Shown here: piece after piece, positions 35,413-44,887 of the stretch
How the letters are laid out: each line of letters opens with the position of its first letter
Numbering within the stretch: position 1 is the stretch's first letter
NCBI GenBank assembly: GCA_023664945.1
Contig: JAMPER010000001.1
Span: forward strand, 308,942 to 372,941
DNA length: 64,000 bases
Source of the DNA: Alistipes senegalensis
GTDB lineage: Bacteria; Pseudomonadota; Gammaproteobacteria; Burkholderiales; Burkholderiaceae_D
Direction of reading: 5' to 3'
Program-made: the position numbers and the translations under genes
The notes under the pieces: model-generated
What the model was told of the DNA's origin: nothing
Seen by the model: only the letters and a program-made list of their open reading frames with translations
The model's database searches: none

Positions 35413-36711
35413 ATGGATCCCCGTCTGGTCACGGCCTTAAATGGCCCGCTCCTTGAGCTGGAAAAGAAGATTATTGAGGCGACGCCGGCTATTGAAAGGT
35501 GGTTTCGCCTGGAGTGGCAGGATCATACCCCGCCGTTTTATTGTTCGGTGGATTTGCGCAATGCCGGTTTCAAGCTGGCCCCGGTGGATACCAACCTGTT
35601 TCCGGGAGGTTTTAACAATCTTTCGGCAGAAATGGCACCGCTGGCGGTGCAGGCGACGATGGCGGCCATTGAGAAATATTGCCCGGATGCCAAGAATCTG
35701 CTGCTGGTGCCTGAAAACCATACCCGCAACGGGTATTACCTGGAGAATCTGGCGCGTTTGATCAAATTGATGCGCATGGCAGGGCTGAATGTACGGCTGG
35801 GTTCGCTTTCAAAAGAGATGACCGGCCCGACGGAACTTACGCTGCCGGACGGTTCTGTTCATGTGATTGAGCCGCTCATGAGAATCAATAACGGCAGGCG
35901 GGTCGGGCTGACGGATTTCAATCCCTGTACGATTCTGCTTAACAATGACTTGAGTGCAGGCAGCCCGGAAATACTGGATCAGGTTTACGAGCAGAGCCTC
36001 TTCCCGCCGCTCCATGCCGGCTGGACGATTCGCCGAAAGAGCAACCATTTTGCCGCTTATGAGGATGTGGCCAGGCGGTTTGCCAGGCTGATCGGGGTGG
36101 ATTCCTGGATTGTCAATCCTTTTTTCAGCCATTGCAGCGGCATTGATTTTGCGGCCAGGGAGGGCGGGGAATGCCTGGCGGCCAATGTGAATACGGTGTT
36201 GACGAAGATCAGGCGCAAATACAAGGAATACGGGATTGCCGAAAAGCCGTTTGTGATTGTCAAGGCGGATGCCGGGACGTATGGCATGGGGGTGATGACG
36301 GTAACGGATGCCAGCGAGGTTGAGAGCCTGAACCGCAAGCAGCGCAACAAGATGTCGGTTGTCAAGGACGGGCTTGAGGTCAGCGATGTGATTATCCAGG
36401 AAGGGGTGCATTCTTTTGAGCGTATTGACAATGCGGTTGCCGAACCGGTGGTGTATATGATTGACCGCTATGTGGTGGGCGGTTTTTACCGGGTTCACGA
36501 CCAGCGGAGCGAAACGGAAAACCTGAATGCCCCCGGTGCCCATTTTGTGCCGCTGGCGTTTTCGCATCCGCATTCGCTGCCGGACAAGACGGCAGAACCG
36601 GGCACGGCGGTGCCGAACCGTTTTTATATGTATGGCGTGGTGGCGCGCCTGGCGTTGCTTGCCGCTTCCATTGAGCTGGAGCGGACGGATCCGGATATGG
36701 CAACTCTCTGA
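35413..36711 (+). CDS. gshA: Glutamate-cysteine ligase, betaproteobacterial GshA type
   Basis: This enzyme joins glutamate and cysteine in the first, rate-limiting step of glutathione synthesis. The 432-residue protein belongs to the separate GshA family (PF08886 type) and not to the E. coli GshA family: WFRLEWQDHTPPFYCSVDLRNAGFKLAPVDTN, NLFPGGFNNL and the VIVKADAGTYGMGVMTV ATP-grasp-like block are typical. It is followed 14 bases later by gshB, so both glutathione genes form one operon. Confidence 0.95.
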   Translation: MDPRLVTALNGPLLELEKKIIEATPAIERWFRLEWQDHTPPFYCSVDLRNAGFKLAPVDTNLFPGGFNNLSAEMAPLAVQATMAAIEKYCPDAKNLLLVPENHTRNGYYLENLARLIKLMRMAGLNVRLGSLSKEMTGPTELTLPDGSVHVIEPLMRINNGRRVGLTDFNPCTILLNNDLSAGSPEILDQVYEQSLFPPLHAGWTIRRKSNHFAAYEDVARRFARLIGVDSWIVNPFFSHCSGIDFAAREGGECLAANVNTVLTKIRRKYKEYGIAEKPFVIVKADAGTYGMGVMTVTDASEVESLNRKQRNKMSVVKDGLEVSDVIIQEGVHSFERIDNAVAEPVVYMIDRYVVGGFYRVHDQRSETENLNAPGAHFVPLAFSHPHSLPDKTAEPGTAVPNRFYMYGVVARLALLAASIELERTDPDMATL

Positions 36712-36725
36712 GCGATGGCGGCAGC

Positions 36726-37673
36726 ATGAGGCGTATTGCGTTTTTGGCCGATCCCCTGGATTCTTTCAAGGTTGCCAAGGATTCCACGTTTGCCATGATG
36801 ACGGAGGCGGCAAGGCGGGGCTGTGCGGTATATGCTTTTGAGCTGCCGGGCCTGGCTTTTTCTGCCGGGCAGGTGACGGCGCAGGCCAGGCAGGTTGCGC
36901 TGACGGGGGAGGAAAGCGGCCGCTGGTACGAAACGGTTCGGGAAGGGCGGTACAGCCTGGCGGATTTTGACGCCGTTATTGTCCGGAAAGACCCGCCGTT
37001 TGATATGGATTATCTTTATGGCACCTGCCTGCTGGATCTGGCAGAGGCGCAAGGCGTACGGGTGGTGAACAGGCCTTGTGCCTTGCGGAATTATAACGAG
37101 AAGCTGGCAATCGGCCGTTTCCCGGAATTTATCCCGCCGACTTTGGTTGGCAGCGACGAGGCGCTGCTGCGGGCGTTTCATGCGCAGCACCGGGAGGTGA
37201 TTTTCAAGCCGCTTGACGGGATGGGCGGAACCGGGATTTTCAGGGTGCAGCCTGACGGCATGAATATTGGTCCGGTGATTGAAACGCTGACTGGCCGGGG
37301 GCAGCGTGCGATTATGGCCCAGCGGTTTATTCCGGATATCCGAAAAGGCGACAAGCGGGTGCTGGTGATTGGCGGCAGGGTAGTTCCCTATGCGCTGGCG
37401 CGTATTCCGCAGGAAGGCGAGACCCGGGGAAACCTGGCGGCGGGCGCTTCGGGGGTATCGCAGCCGCTGTCGGCGCGGGACAGGGAGATTGCCGGGGCGC
37501 TGGCTCCCCGGCTGGCGGCGGACGGGGTGTTTTTGGCCGGTCTGGATATTATCGGGGACTGGCTGACGGAGATTAATGTGACCAGCCCCACCTGTTTCAG
37601 GGAAATTACCCGGCAGACCGGTTTTGATGTGGCAGGCCTTTTTTTTGATGCGCTGGGTGAAATGTTGACCTGA
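36726..37673 (+). CDS. gshB: Glutathione synthetase
   Basis: GshB adds glycine to gamma-glutamylcysteine. The 315-residue ATP-grasp protein has the N-terminal IAFLADPLDSFKVAKDSTFAMM, the RKDPPFDMDYLY block with substrate-binding residues, the FKPLDGMGGTGIFRV glycine-rich ATP loop, and INVTSPTCFREI near the C-terminus. It lies directly behind gshA. The 130-base gap that follows has no clear terminator. Confidence 0.97.
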   Translation: MRRIAFLADPLDSFKVAKDSTFAMMTEAARRGCAVYAFELPGLAFSAGQVTAQARQVALTGEESGRWYETVREGRYSLADFDAVIVRKDPPFDMDYLYGTCLLDLAEAQGVRVVNRPCALRNYNEKLAIGRFPEFIPPTLVGSDEALLRAFHAQHREVIFKPLDGMGGTGIFRVQPDGMNIGPVIETLTGRGQRAIMAQRFIPDIRKGDKRVLVIGGRVVPYALARIPQEGETRGNLAAGASGVSQPLSARDREIAGALAPRLAADGVFLAGLDIIGDWLTEINVTSPTCFREITRQTGFDVAGLFFDALGEMLT

Positions 37674-37803
37674 CCGGTTTATTTATTACAATAGGCAGCA
37701 TGATATGAGCGGGCGGCGGCAGGCGGCCGGGCGGGTTCTGTTTTGACAGGGACGGGCCTGGCGTATCCCTTGCATCCGGTATCGGGACGCCGCAAACGGG
37801 AAG

Positions 37804-38199
37804 ATGATAGGCATTTTATTGATTATGCATGAGCCGCTGGCCAATGCGTTTATGGCAACGGCATCCCATATGTTTGAGGGAGGGCAGGAGCGGATTGAGG
37901 CGATTGACGTCCACGCGGATCAGGATCTGGAAGATATTGACCGTATTGCTTCCCAGGCGATTGCCCGGCTGGACGACGGCTCGGGGGTGCTGGTGCTGAC
38001 GGATGTGCTGGGCGGCACGCCTTCGAACTGCTGCCACCGTCTTACTGCCCCGGGGCGAATTGAGGTGATTGCCGGTGTAAGTCTGCCGATGCTGTTGCGT
38101 GCGATTACTTACCGGAAAGACGATCTGGAGACGGTTGTTGAAAAGGCGCTTTCCGGTGGGAAAAGCGGCGCGGTAAGGGTGGACAGCTGTGACGAGTAG
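37804..38199 (+). CDS. PTS EIIA component, mannose-type
   Basis: A 131-residue EIIA-Man fold protein. The phosphorylatable His is residue 9 (GILLIMHEPLANAF). LVLTDVLGGTPSN is the second family signature. No EIIB, EIIC or EIID permease gene is nearby, so it probably serves a regulatory PTS that senses PEP or nitrogen status rather than importing a sugar; this arrangement (EIIA-HPr-EI downstream of gshAB) is widespread in betaproteobacteria. Confidence 0.92.
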   Translation: MIGILLIMHEPLANAFMATASHMFEGGQERIEAIDVHADQDLEDIDRIASQAIARLDDGSGVLVLTDVLGGTPSNCCHRLTAPGRIEVIAGVSLPMLLRAITYRKDDLETVVEKALSGGKSGAVRVDSCDE

Positions 38200-38289
38200 C
38201 GCCTGTTTCCGGCCGGTTTTTCCGGGAAAGGTATCAGGGGAATTTTGTTTTTAACCGTTTTGGCTGACAGCCGGGCAGGCTTTATACAG

Positions 38290-38559
38290 ATGATTCAGAG
38301 AGAACTGGAAATTGTCAACAAGCTGGGGCTGCATGCCCGGGCTTCCGCCAAGCTGACGCAGCTTGCCTCCAAATATGCCTGCGATGTGTGGATGACGCGC
38401 CATAACCAGAGAATTAACGCCAAATCCATTATGGGCGTGATGATGCTGGCAGCAGGAAAGGGCGCACGGGTAATGCTTGAGACAGACGGGCCGGACGAGG
38501 CGGCGTGCATGGAGGCGCTGGCGGCGCTGGTGACCGGCAAATTCGGCGAAGCGGAGTAG
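38290..38559 (+). CDS. ptsH: Phosphocarrier protein HPr
   Basis: HPr passes phosphate from EI to EIIA. The 89-residue protein has the active His15 in GLHARASAKL and Ser46 in AKSIMGVMML, the site phosphorylated by HPr kinase in organisms that have one. ATG at 38290 aligns with the family start although its ribosome-binding site is weak; the longer frame would begin at 38245. It ends five bases before ptsI. Confidence 0.95.
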   Translation: MIQRELEIVNKLGLHARASAKLTQLASKYACDVWMTRHNQRINAKSIMGVMMLAAGKGARVMLETDGPDEAACMEALAALVTGKFGEAE

Positions 38560-38564
38560 GGCAG

Positions 38565-40382
38565 ATGCAGCCGGGGAAATTGACGGCTTCTTTTGCGCTC
38601 CATGGCGCGACGGTTTCCCGCGGCATTGCGATTGGACGCGCGCATGTGATTGCGCGCGCCGCGCTGGATATCAAGCATTATCTGGTTCCGGAAGAAAAAA
38701 TTGAGGCAGAGGTGCAGCGGCTTGAGGCGGCAATTGAGGCTGTGCGCTGCGAGCTGAAGAGTATCGGGGAAAATCTTCCTTCGGATGCGCCTGTCGAGCT
38801 TTCCGCTTTTCTTGACGTTCATGCGCTGATTCTTTCAGATTCCATGATTGCGAAGGAGCCGCTCCATATTATCCGGACCAGGCAATATAACGCGGAGTGG
38901 GCGCTTCTGACGCAGATTGAGGATTTGTCTGCCCAGTTTGACGGTATTGAGGACCCTTATCTCCGGGAGCGCAAGGCGGATATCCGGCAGGTGGCCGAGC
39001 GCGTGATGAAGAATTTGCAGGGGCAGGCAGGGGAACCGCCTCCGGAGCCGCCGGTTCTTGCCGGGATGCCAGAAGACGAGCGTGTGGACATGATTGTGGT
39101 GGCTTATGATATTTCGCCTGCCGATATGCTTCATTTCCGGGACCGGATTTTCAGCGGGTTTATTTCCGAGGTGGGCAGCCGCAATTCCCATGCCGCCATT
39201 GTGGCGAGAAGTATTGATGCGCCGGCGGTTTTCGGGCTGCCCAATGCGCTTTCGCTTATCCGGCAGGATGATTGGCTGATTATTGACGCCGATACCGGCG
39301 TGGTGGTGGTAAATCCGACGGCGCTGGTGCTGGAGCAATACCGTGTCAGGCAGGCGGCCCGGGAAAAGGCGCTGAAGAAGTTAAGCCGGTTAAGAAAAAC
39401 ACCGTCGGCGACCTGCGACGGGACGCCGGTAACGCTGATGGCCAATATCGAGTTTCCGGACGATTGCAATGCGGCGCTGGAAAACGGCGCCAGCGGTATC
39501 GGCCTTTTCCGTTCCGAATTTCTCTTTATGAGCAAAACCGGCGATATCAATAAATTGCCGGGTGAGGAAGAGCAGTTCGAGGCATATAAAAAGGCGGTTT
39601 CCATCATGCGGGGCCGTCCTGTGACGATTCGCACACTGGATATCGGCGCGGACAAGCCGGTGGGGATTTCGGATTTCAGCACGCTGAACCCGGCTTTGGG
39701 AAAGCGGGCTATCCGTTTTTGCCTGGCGGAGCCGGAATTTTTCCTGACCCAGCTTCGCGCCATTTTGCGGGCTTCTGCTTTCGGGCCGGTGAAGCTGCTG
39801 GTTCCGATGCTGGTTCATGCTTTTGAGATTGACCAGACGCTGGCGATGGTTGAGCAGGCCAAATCGCAGTTAAAGGCGGACAGAATCAAATATGACGAGA
39901 AAATGCCTATCGGCGCCATGGTGGAGGTGCCCGCCGCTATTTTGGCTTTGCCGATGTTTACCAGGCGGCTGGATTTTCTTTCGATAGGCACCAATGACCT
40001 GATTCAGTATGCGCTGGCGATTGACCGGGTGGATCCGGAGGTGGCCCATTTGTACAATCCGCTGCATCCGGCGATTTTGTCTTTGCTTTCCCTTGCTATC
40101 CGGACGGGCGCCAGGGCAGGGATACCGGTTTCCCTCTGCGGGGAACTGGCGGGGGATCCTGCCATGACCAGGCTGCTTCTCGGCATGGGGTTGCGGGAGT
40201 TTTCCATGCATTCTACCCAGCTGTTGACGGTGAAACAGGAGATTTTGAATGCCAGCCTGCCGCAGCTGGAATCCAGGGTAAAGCGGATTCTGAAGCTGGT
40301 GGAGCCGGATGCAATTGAACGGGCGGTGGAAAAGATCAGGCAGCTGCCGCCGGCAGAGCCGGCCGGAAAAGGGGCGGTTTGA
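38565..40382 (+). CDS. ptsI: PTS enzyme I (PEP-protein phosphotransferase)
   Basis: EI takes phosphate from PEP and gives it to HPr. At 605 residues it is somewhat longer than E. coli EI (about 575). The N-terminal HPr-binding domain begins GATVSRGIAIGRAHV. The active His is in SRNSHAAIVARS. The PEP-binding C-terminal barrel has GIGLFRSEFLFM, GADKPV, and FLSIGTNDLIQYALAIDR, and ends with the Cys-containing VSLCGELAGD. It is the last gene of the EIIA-HPr-EI set. The next segment is the metX riboswitch. Confidence 0.97.
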   Translation: MQPGKLTASFALHGATVSRGIAIGRAHVIARAALDIKHYLVPEEKIEAEVQRLEAAIEAVRCELKSIGENLPSDAPVELSAFLDVHALILSDSMIAKEPLHIIRTRQYNAEWALLTQIEDLSAQFDGIEDPYLRERKADIRQVAERVMKNLQGQAGEPPPEPPVLAGMPEDERVDMIVVAYDISPADMLHFRDRIFSGFISEVGSRNSHAAIVARSIDAPAVFGLPNALSLIRQDDWLIIDADTGVVVVNPTALVLEQYRVRQAAREKALKKLSRLRKTPSATCDGTPVTLMANIEFPDDCNAALENGASGIGLFRSEFLFMSKTGDINKLPGEEEQFEAYKKAVSIMRGRPVTIRTLDIGADKPVGISDFSTLNPALGKRAIRFCLAEPEFFLTQLRAILRASAFGPVKLLVPMLVHAFEIDQTLAMVEQAKSQLKADRIKYDEKMPIGAMVEVPAAILALPMFTRRLDFLSIGTNDLIQYALAIDRVDPEVAHLYNPLHPAILSLLSLAIRTGARAGIPVSLCGELAGDPAMTRLLLGMGLREFSMHSTQLLTVKQEILNASLPQLESRVKRILKLVEPDAIERAVEKIRQLPPAEPAGKGAV

Positions 40383-40412
40383 CGTTGGCGGGGGACTTCG
40401 CTATGCTTGTAT

Positions 40413-40485
40413 TGTTGCGCCGATTTGAACTTGCCAGCTTGCGGGCGCAAAGGGATACCTGAAAATAAATGCGGCTAAAGCGAGC
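40413..40485 (+). ncRNA. SAM-II riboswitch upstream of metX
   Basis: The leader carries the conserved features of the SAM-II (metA-motif) aptamer: P1 TTGCGCC (40415-40421) pairing with GGCGCAA (40444-40450), loop GATTTG right after P1, GCTTGC at 40437-40442, an A-rich linker, and the invariant GCTAAAG at 40474-40480. This class binds S-adenosylmethionine and represses methionine-synthesis genes; it is best known from alphaproteobacteria. The pseudoknot partners were not fully worked out. Confidence 0.85.
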
Positions 40486-40493
40486 TTGAAAAC

Positions 40494-40526
40494 AAGCCCG
40501 ACTGCCCGTTGCTTTCGGGCTTTTTT
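40494..40526 (+). terminator. Intrinsic terminator of the metX riboswitch
   Basis: AAGCCCGA (40494-40501) pairs with TCGGGCTT (40515-40522), followed by T residues, 48 bases before the metX start. An alternative hairpin GCTTG-aaaa-CAAGC (40484-40497) uses the same AAGC bases and excludes the terminator, so this looks like the expression platform of the SAM-II switch. Confidence 0.8.
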
Positions 40527-40573
40527 CATCAGGAATGAAAGCATCATGCGGTTTGTAAAGGCAGGATAGGGAA

Positions 40574-41710
40574 ATGACTTCTGTTGGTGTTGTAACTGCC
40601 CGTTCCATGGATTTTGATGTGCCGTTGCCTTTGCAAAGCGGCGCGGTGATTGCCCGTTATACGCTGATGTACGAGACTTACGGGCAGCTGAATGCGGATA
40701 AATCCAATGCGGTGCTGATTTGCCATGCCCTGAATGCTTCCCACCATGTGGCGGGCTATTATGCCGGGCAGCCCAAAAATACCGGATGGTGGGACAATAT
40801 GGTGGGGCCGGGCAAGCCGGTGGATACGAACCGCTTTTTTGTGATTGGCGTCAATAACCTGGGTTCCTGTTTTGGCTCAACGGGGCCGATGCATGTCAAT
40901 CCGGAAACCGGCAAGCCGTATGGCCGGGATTTTCCGGTGGTGACGGTGGAAGACTGGGTGCGCTCGCAAGCCCGCCTGGCGGATGCGCTGGGAATCAAAA
41001 AGTTTGCGGCGGTGATGGGTGGTTCGCTTGGCGGGATGCAGGCGCTGGCCTGGAGCATGATGTTTCCTGACCGGCTGGAACACTGCATTGCCATTGCCTC
41101 GACTGCCAAGCTGACTGCGCAGAATATTGCGTTTAATGATGTGGCGCGCCAGGCAATTTTGTCTGACCCGGATTTTTATGGCGGGGATTTTTATTCGCAC
41201 GGGGTGGTGCCGAAGAACGGTTTGCGCGTGGCCCGCATGATTGGCCATATTACGTACCTTTCCAATGCGGATATGTCCGAGAAGTTTGGCCGGATGCTGC
41301 GTTCGGGGCAGTATCTTTTCGGTTTTGGCGTGGAGTTCGAGATTGAATCCTACCTGCATTACCAGGGGGACAAGTTTTCTTCCTATTTTGACGCCAATAC
41401 CTATCTCCTGATTACGCGGGCGCTGGATTATTTTGACCCGGCAGCGGCTTGCGGCGGCGATTTGACGCAGGCGCTGGCAGGAACGCAGGCCAGGTTTTTG
41501 CTGGTTTCCTTTACGACTGACTGGCGGTTTTCTTCGGAGGCCAGCCAGGCGATTGTCCGGGCGCTGCTGGATAACCGCCGCCATGTGACTTATGCCGATA
41601 TTGACGCGCCGCACGGGCATGATGCCTTTTTGCTGGAGGATGCGCGTTATCATGGCCTGATCCGCTCTTATTTCGACAGGATGTGGCAGGAAATCGGGGG
41701 GCAGGAATGA
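40574..41710 (+). CDS. metX: Homoserine O-acetyltransferase (or succinyltransferase), MetX
   Basis: MetX acylates homoserine, the entry step of methionine synthesis. The 378-residue alpha/beta-hydrolase protein has [15 protein letters not shown], the [23 protein letters not shown] block, nucleophile elbow [11 protein letters not shown] with the catalytic Ser, and [13 protein letters not shown] with the catalytic His. Acetyl versus succinyl specificity cannot be read with certainty. metW follows with an ATGA overlap, and the SAM-II riboswitch lies just upstream. Confidence 0.95.
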   Translation: MTSVGVVTARSMDFDVPLPLQSGAVIARYTLMYETYGQLNADKSNAVLICHALNASHHVAGYYAGQPKNTGWWDNMVGPGKPVDTNRFFVIGVNNLGSCFGSTGPMHVNPETGKPYGRDFPVVTVEDWVRSQARLADALGIKKFAAVMGGSLGGMQALAWSMMFPDRLEHCIAIASTAKLTAQNIAFNDVARQAILSDPDFYGGDFYSHGVVPKNGLRVARMIGHITYLSNADMSEKFGRMLRSGQYLFGFGVEFEIESYLHYQGDKFSSYFDANTYLLITRALDYFDPAAACGGDLTQALAGTQARFLLVSFTTDWRFSSEASQAIVRALLDNRRHVTYADIDAPHGHDAFLLEDARYHGLIRSYFDRMWQEIGGQE

Positions 41711-42324
41711 TGGGTTCGGTAAAATTGCGCGAGCTGCGGGCAGACCTGGCGTTTATTGCCCACTGGGTGCCGGAAAAGGCGCATGTGCTGGATTTGGGAT
41801 GCGGCGACGGCGCCATGCTGGAGCATTTGCGGGCAACCAAGGGATGTACCGGCTACGGGGTGGACATTGACGATGAGAAGATTTTAGGCTGTGCCAGCCG
41901 GGGGGTGGCGGTGATTCAGCGGGATCTGGAGAAGGGCCTGGATCTTTTTGCCGATGATGCCTTTGATACGGTTTTGTGCCTGTCTGCCTTGCAGATGATG
42001 GAGAATGTGGAACAGCTGCTTCAGGATATTGCCCGTGTCGGCAAGGAGGCGGTGGTTTCTTTTCCCAATTTTGCCTATTGGCAAAACCGGCTGACTTTGC
42101 TGACCGGGCGGATGCCGGTGACCCGCGCCATGCCGTATGAATGGTACGATACGCCGAATTTGCGCTGTGCCACGATCCATGATTTTGAAAGGCTGGCCAA
42201 TCAGGTGGGGCTGGCTGTGACGGATTGTGTGGCGCTGCATCACGGCAGGCCGGTCTCTTTTCTGCGGAATTTGCGGGGATCGCTGGCGGTTTTCCGGCTT
42301 GGTAAGGCTCTCCCGCGTTTATGA
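41707..42324 (+). CDS. metW: Methionine biosynthesis protein MetW
   Basis: A 205-residue class I methyltransferase-like protein that works with MetX; in several proteobacteria MetW is needed for MetX activity. The SAM-type motif [15 protein letters not shown] lies near residue 30, followed by GVDIDDEKI and the family-specific [24 protein letters not shown] and [11 protein letters not shown] blocks. The ATG overlaps the metX stop by four bases, and the downstream transporter overlaps its stop by four as well. Confidence 0.95.
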   Translation: MMGSVKLRELRADLAFIAHWVPEKAHVLDLGCGDGAMLEHLRATKGCTGYGVDIDDEKILGCASRGVAVIQRDLEKGLDLFADDAFDTVLCLSALQMMENVEQLLQDIARVGKEAVVSFPNFAYWQNRLTLLTGRMPVTRAMPYEWYDTPNLRCATIHDFERLANQVGLAVTDCVALHHGRPVSFLRNLRGSLAVFRLGKALPRL

Positions 42325-43577
42325 ACCTGCCGGATCGCTTCTTTTTTAACGCATTTCACCGGCGGATGCTGGTTTGTGTGTTTATCGGCTTTTCATCCGG
42401 GCTGCCGCTTTTTATCCTGTTGAATCTGTTGCAGGCCTGGCTGGCCAAATCCGGGCTGGATGTGAAATCGCTGGGGTTGTTTGCGCTGGTGATGTTTCCC
42501 TATACCTGGAAGTTTTTCTGGGCGCCGTTGATGGATCGTTTCAGTCTCGGGCGGATGGGCCGCCGCAGGGGGTGGATGGCAGCCACCCAGCTGGCGCTGT
42601 TTTTTTCGATTGGTTTTATGGGGATGCTTGACCCTTTGCGGCATTTGCCGGCCGTTGGGGTGCTTTGCACGCTTGTCGCGTTTTTGTCTTCCAGCCAGGA
42701 TATTGTGCTGGACGCTTTCCGGCGGGAGCTTTTGCCGGACAATGAGCAGGGCCTGGGCAGTGCGATTCATGTGAATGCCTACCGTATTGCCGGGATGGTT
42801 CCCGGCGCGCTTTCCCTGATTCTGGCTGACCGGATGAGCTGGCAGGGGGTTTTCTGGATTACGGCGGCCTTCATGATTCCGGGGTTTATCTGCACGCTCC
42901 TGGTGAAGGAGCCGGAGATTTATGGCACGCCGCCAGCCAGTCTGCGCGAGGCTATTGTGCTGCCGTTTCGGGAATTTATCACGCGGGCCGGATGGCGGCA
43001 GGCAGCATTGGTGCTTGGCTTTATTTTTCTGTACAAGCTGGGCGACAGCCTGGCAACAGCGCTTGCCACCAAGTTTTATCTGGATCTGGGTTTTTCCATG
43101 ACGCAGATTGGCGTGATTGCCAAGACGACCGGGTTTTGGGCGAGCCTGCTGGGCGGGATGCTGGGCGGGGCCTGGATGGTGCGGCTGGGCATTAACCGGG
43201 CGTTGTGGCTGTATGGCGTGGTGCAGGCGCTTTCCATTCTCGGTTTTTCGTGGATATCCCTGGCAGGGGCTGATCCGTATATCCTGGCGTTTGTGATTGG
43301 TTTTGAGGCGCTGGGCGTGGGGCTGGGCACGGCCGCTTTTGTGGCCTATATTGCCAGCACGACCGACAAGCGCTACAGCGCGACGCAGTTTGCCCTGTTT
43401 ACCAGCCTTTCCGCCATTCCGCGCACGTTTATCAATGCCTCGGCAGGCTTTATTGTCGAGCAGACGGGGTGGTTTATGTTTTTCAATTTGTGTTTTGTGC
43501 TGGCGCTGCCGGGGATGCTGCTGTTGCCAAAGATTGCGCCCTGGCGCGGCGGGCGGCCTGGCGGCAGCCTGAAATGA
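42321..43577 (+). CDS. ampG: AmpG-like major facilitator transporter
   Basis: A 418-residue membrane protein with about 12 predicted membrane segments, of the AmpG muropeptide-permease group. AmpG imports anhydromuropeptides during cell-wall recycling. FIGFSSGLPLFILLNLLQAWLAKSGLD and FPYTWKFFWAPLMDRF are typical of the group's N-terminal part, and SSQDIVLDAFRRELLPDNEQG is the MFS loop region. The start overlaps metW (ATGA). Transport of muropeptides fits the presence of mltB in the window but the substrate is inferred. Confidence 0.88.
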   Translation: MNLPDRFFFNAFHRRMLVCVFIGFSSGLPLFILLNLLQAWLAKSGLDVKSLGLFALVMFPYTWKFFWAPLMDRFSLGRMGRRRGWMAATQLALFFSIGFMGMLDPLRHLPAVGVLCTLVAFLSSSQDIVLDAFRRELLPDNEQGLGSAIHVNAYRIAGMVPGALSLILADRMSWQGVFWITAAFMIPGFICTLLVKEPEIYGTPPASLREAIVLPFREFITRAGWRQAALVLGFIFLYKLGDSLATALATKFYLDLGFSMTQIGVIAKTTGFWASLLGGMLGGAWMVRLGINRALWLYGVVQALSILGFSWISLAGADPYILAFVIGFEALGVGLGTAAFVAYIASTTDKRYSATQFALFTSLSAIPRTFINASAGFIVEQTGWFMFFNLCFVLALPGMLLLPKIAPWRGGRPGGSLK

Positions 43578-43658
43578 CGGCCGGGTATTCGACACGGAAG
43601 GCTATCGGGGTTATGATTTTCGCTTGTCTGGGTTATCCATATCATGGAAGGGAAGAGC

Positions 43659-44861
43659 ATGTCGCAACAGTTTGGGGAAATGCCTGATAAAGCAGGTTTT
43701 TTTGGCGAGTATGGCGGGCAGATGGTGCCGCCGGAACTGAAAGCCGCCATGGACAAGATCAGCAAGGCGTATGAGGAAGTCCGGCAGACGCGAGCTTTCC
43801 AGGATGAATTGCAGGAGTTGTACACCCATTATGTCGGCCGCCCAAGCCCGCTTTATTTTGCCCGGAAACTCTCTGACCGGCAGGGAGGCGCGCGTATTTT
43901 TATCAAGCGCGAGGATTTGAATCATACCGGGGCGCACAAGATCAATCATTGCCTGGGGCAGGCGCTGTTGGCGAAGTTTATGGGAAAGACCAAGGTGCTG
44001 GCCGAGACCGGCGCCGGGCAGCACGGGGTTGCCATGGCGACGGCCTGTGCGCTGGTGGGGATTCCCTGTGAAGTTCATATGGGCGTGGTGGATATGGAAA
44101 AGGAACGCCCGAATGTGACGAAGATGAAAATTTTGGGGGCGAAGATGGTGCCGGTCAGCCGGGGCACCCAAACTTTAAAGGATGCGGTTGACAGTGCTTT
44201 TGAGGAATATATCCGGGACCCGGACAATTTCCTGTATGCGATTGGTTCGGCTGTGGGCCCCCACCCGTTTCCCAAGATGGTGCGCGATTTCCAGATGATT
44301 ATCGGCAGGGAGGCCCGGGCGCAGTTCCTCGAGCGGGAAAAGAAGCTGCCGGATATGGTGGTGGCCTGTGTGGGCGGCGGTTCCAATTCCATCGGGATGT
44401 TTACGGAGTTTTTGCCGGATGAATCGGTGACGCTGGTCGGGGTGGAGCCTGCCGGGAGGGGGCTGGATACGCCGGACCATGCCGCAACGATGGCGCTGGG
44501 CAAGAAAGGCGTGCTGCATGGTTACAAATGTTATGCCCTTCAGGATGACAAGGGCGAGCCGTTGCCGGTTTACTCGATTGCGTCCGGCCTGGATTATCCG
44601 GGGGTGGGGCCGCAGCACTGCTATCTGAAAGATATGGGCCGGGTGCAGTATGAGACGGCGACAGATGAGGAATGCCTGGATGCGTTTTTGACGCTCTCGC
44701 GGGTGGAGGGCATTATTCCGGCGCTGGAAAGCGCCCATGCGGTTGCCTATGCCATGAGGACGGCAAAAGGACTGGGCCCGGACAAGACGATTTTGGTGAA
44801 TCTGTCGGGCCGGGGGGACAAGGACGCGGAGTTTGTGGCCTCTCATCTGGGCTTGTTGTAA
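43659..44861 (+). CDS. trpB: Tryptophan synthase beta chain, stand-alone
   Basis: TrpB condenses indole with serine to tryptophan. The 400-residue protein keeps the PLP Lys in [24 protein letters not shown] and the phosphate-binding GGGSNSIG. It differs from the usual betaproteobacterial TrpB in several blocks ([17 protein letters not shown] at the N-terminus, [26 protein letters not shown]). It is not beside trpA or trpF but between ampG and pyrE, so it may be a second TrpB or one acquired separately. ATG at 43659 is preferred because GGAAGGGAAG precedes it; ATG at 43644 would lack such a site. Confidence 0.92.
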   Translation: MSQQFGEMPDKAGFFGEYGGQMVPPELKAAMDKISKAYEEVRQTRAFQDELQELYTHYVGRPSPLYFARKLSDRQGGARIFIKREDLNHTGAHKINHCLGQALLAKFMGKTKVLAETGAGQHGVAMATACALVGIPCEVHMGVVDMEKERPNVTKMKILGAKMVPVSRGTQTLKDAVDSAFEEYIRDPDNFLYAIGSAVGPHPFPKMVRDFQMIIGREARAQFLEREKKLPDMVVACVGGGSNSIGMFTEFLPDESVTLVGVEPAGRGLDTPDHAATMALGKKGVLHGYKCYALQDDKGEPLPVYSIASGLDYPGVGPQHCYLKDMGRVQYETATDEECLDAFLTLSRVEGIIPALESAHAVAYAMRTAKGLGPDKTILVNLSGRGDKDAEFVASHLGLL

Positions 44862-44887
44862 GGCGGTTTTTTGTATAAGCGGAGGGG

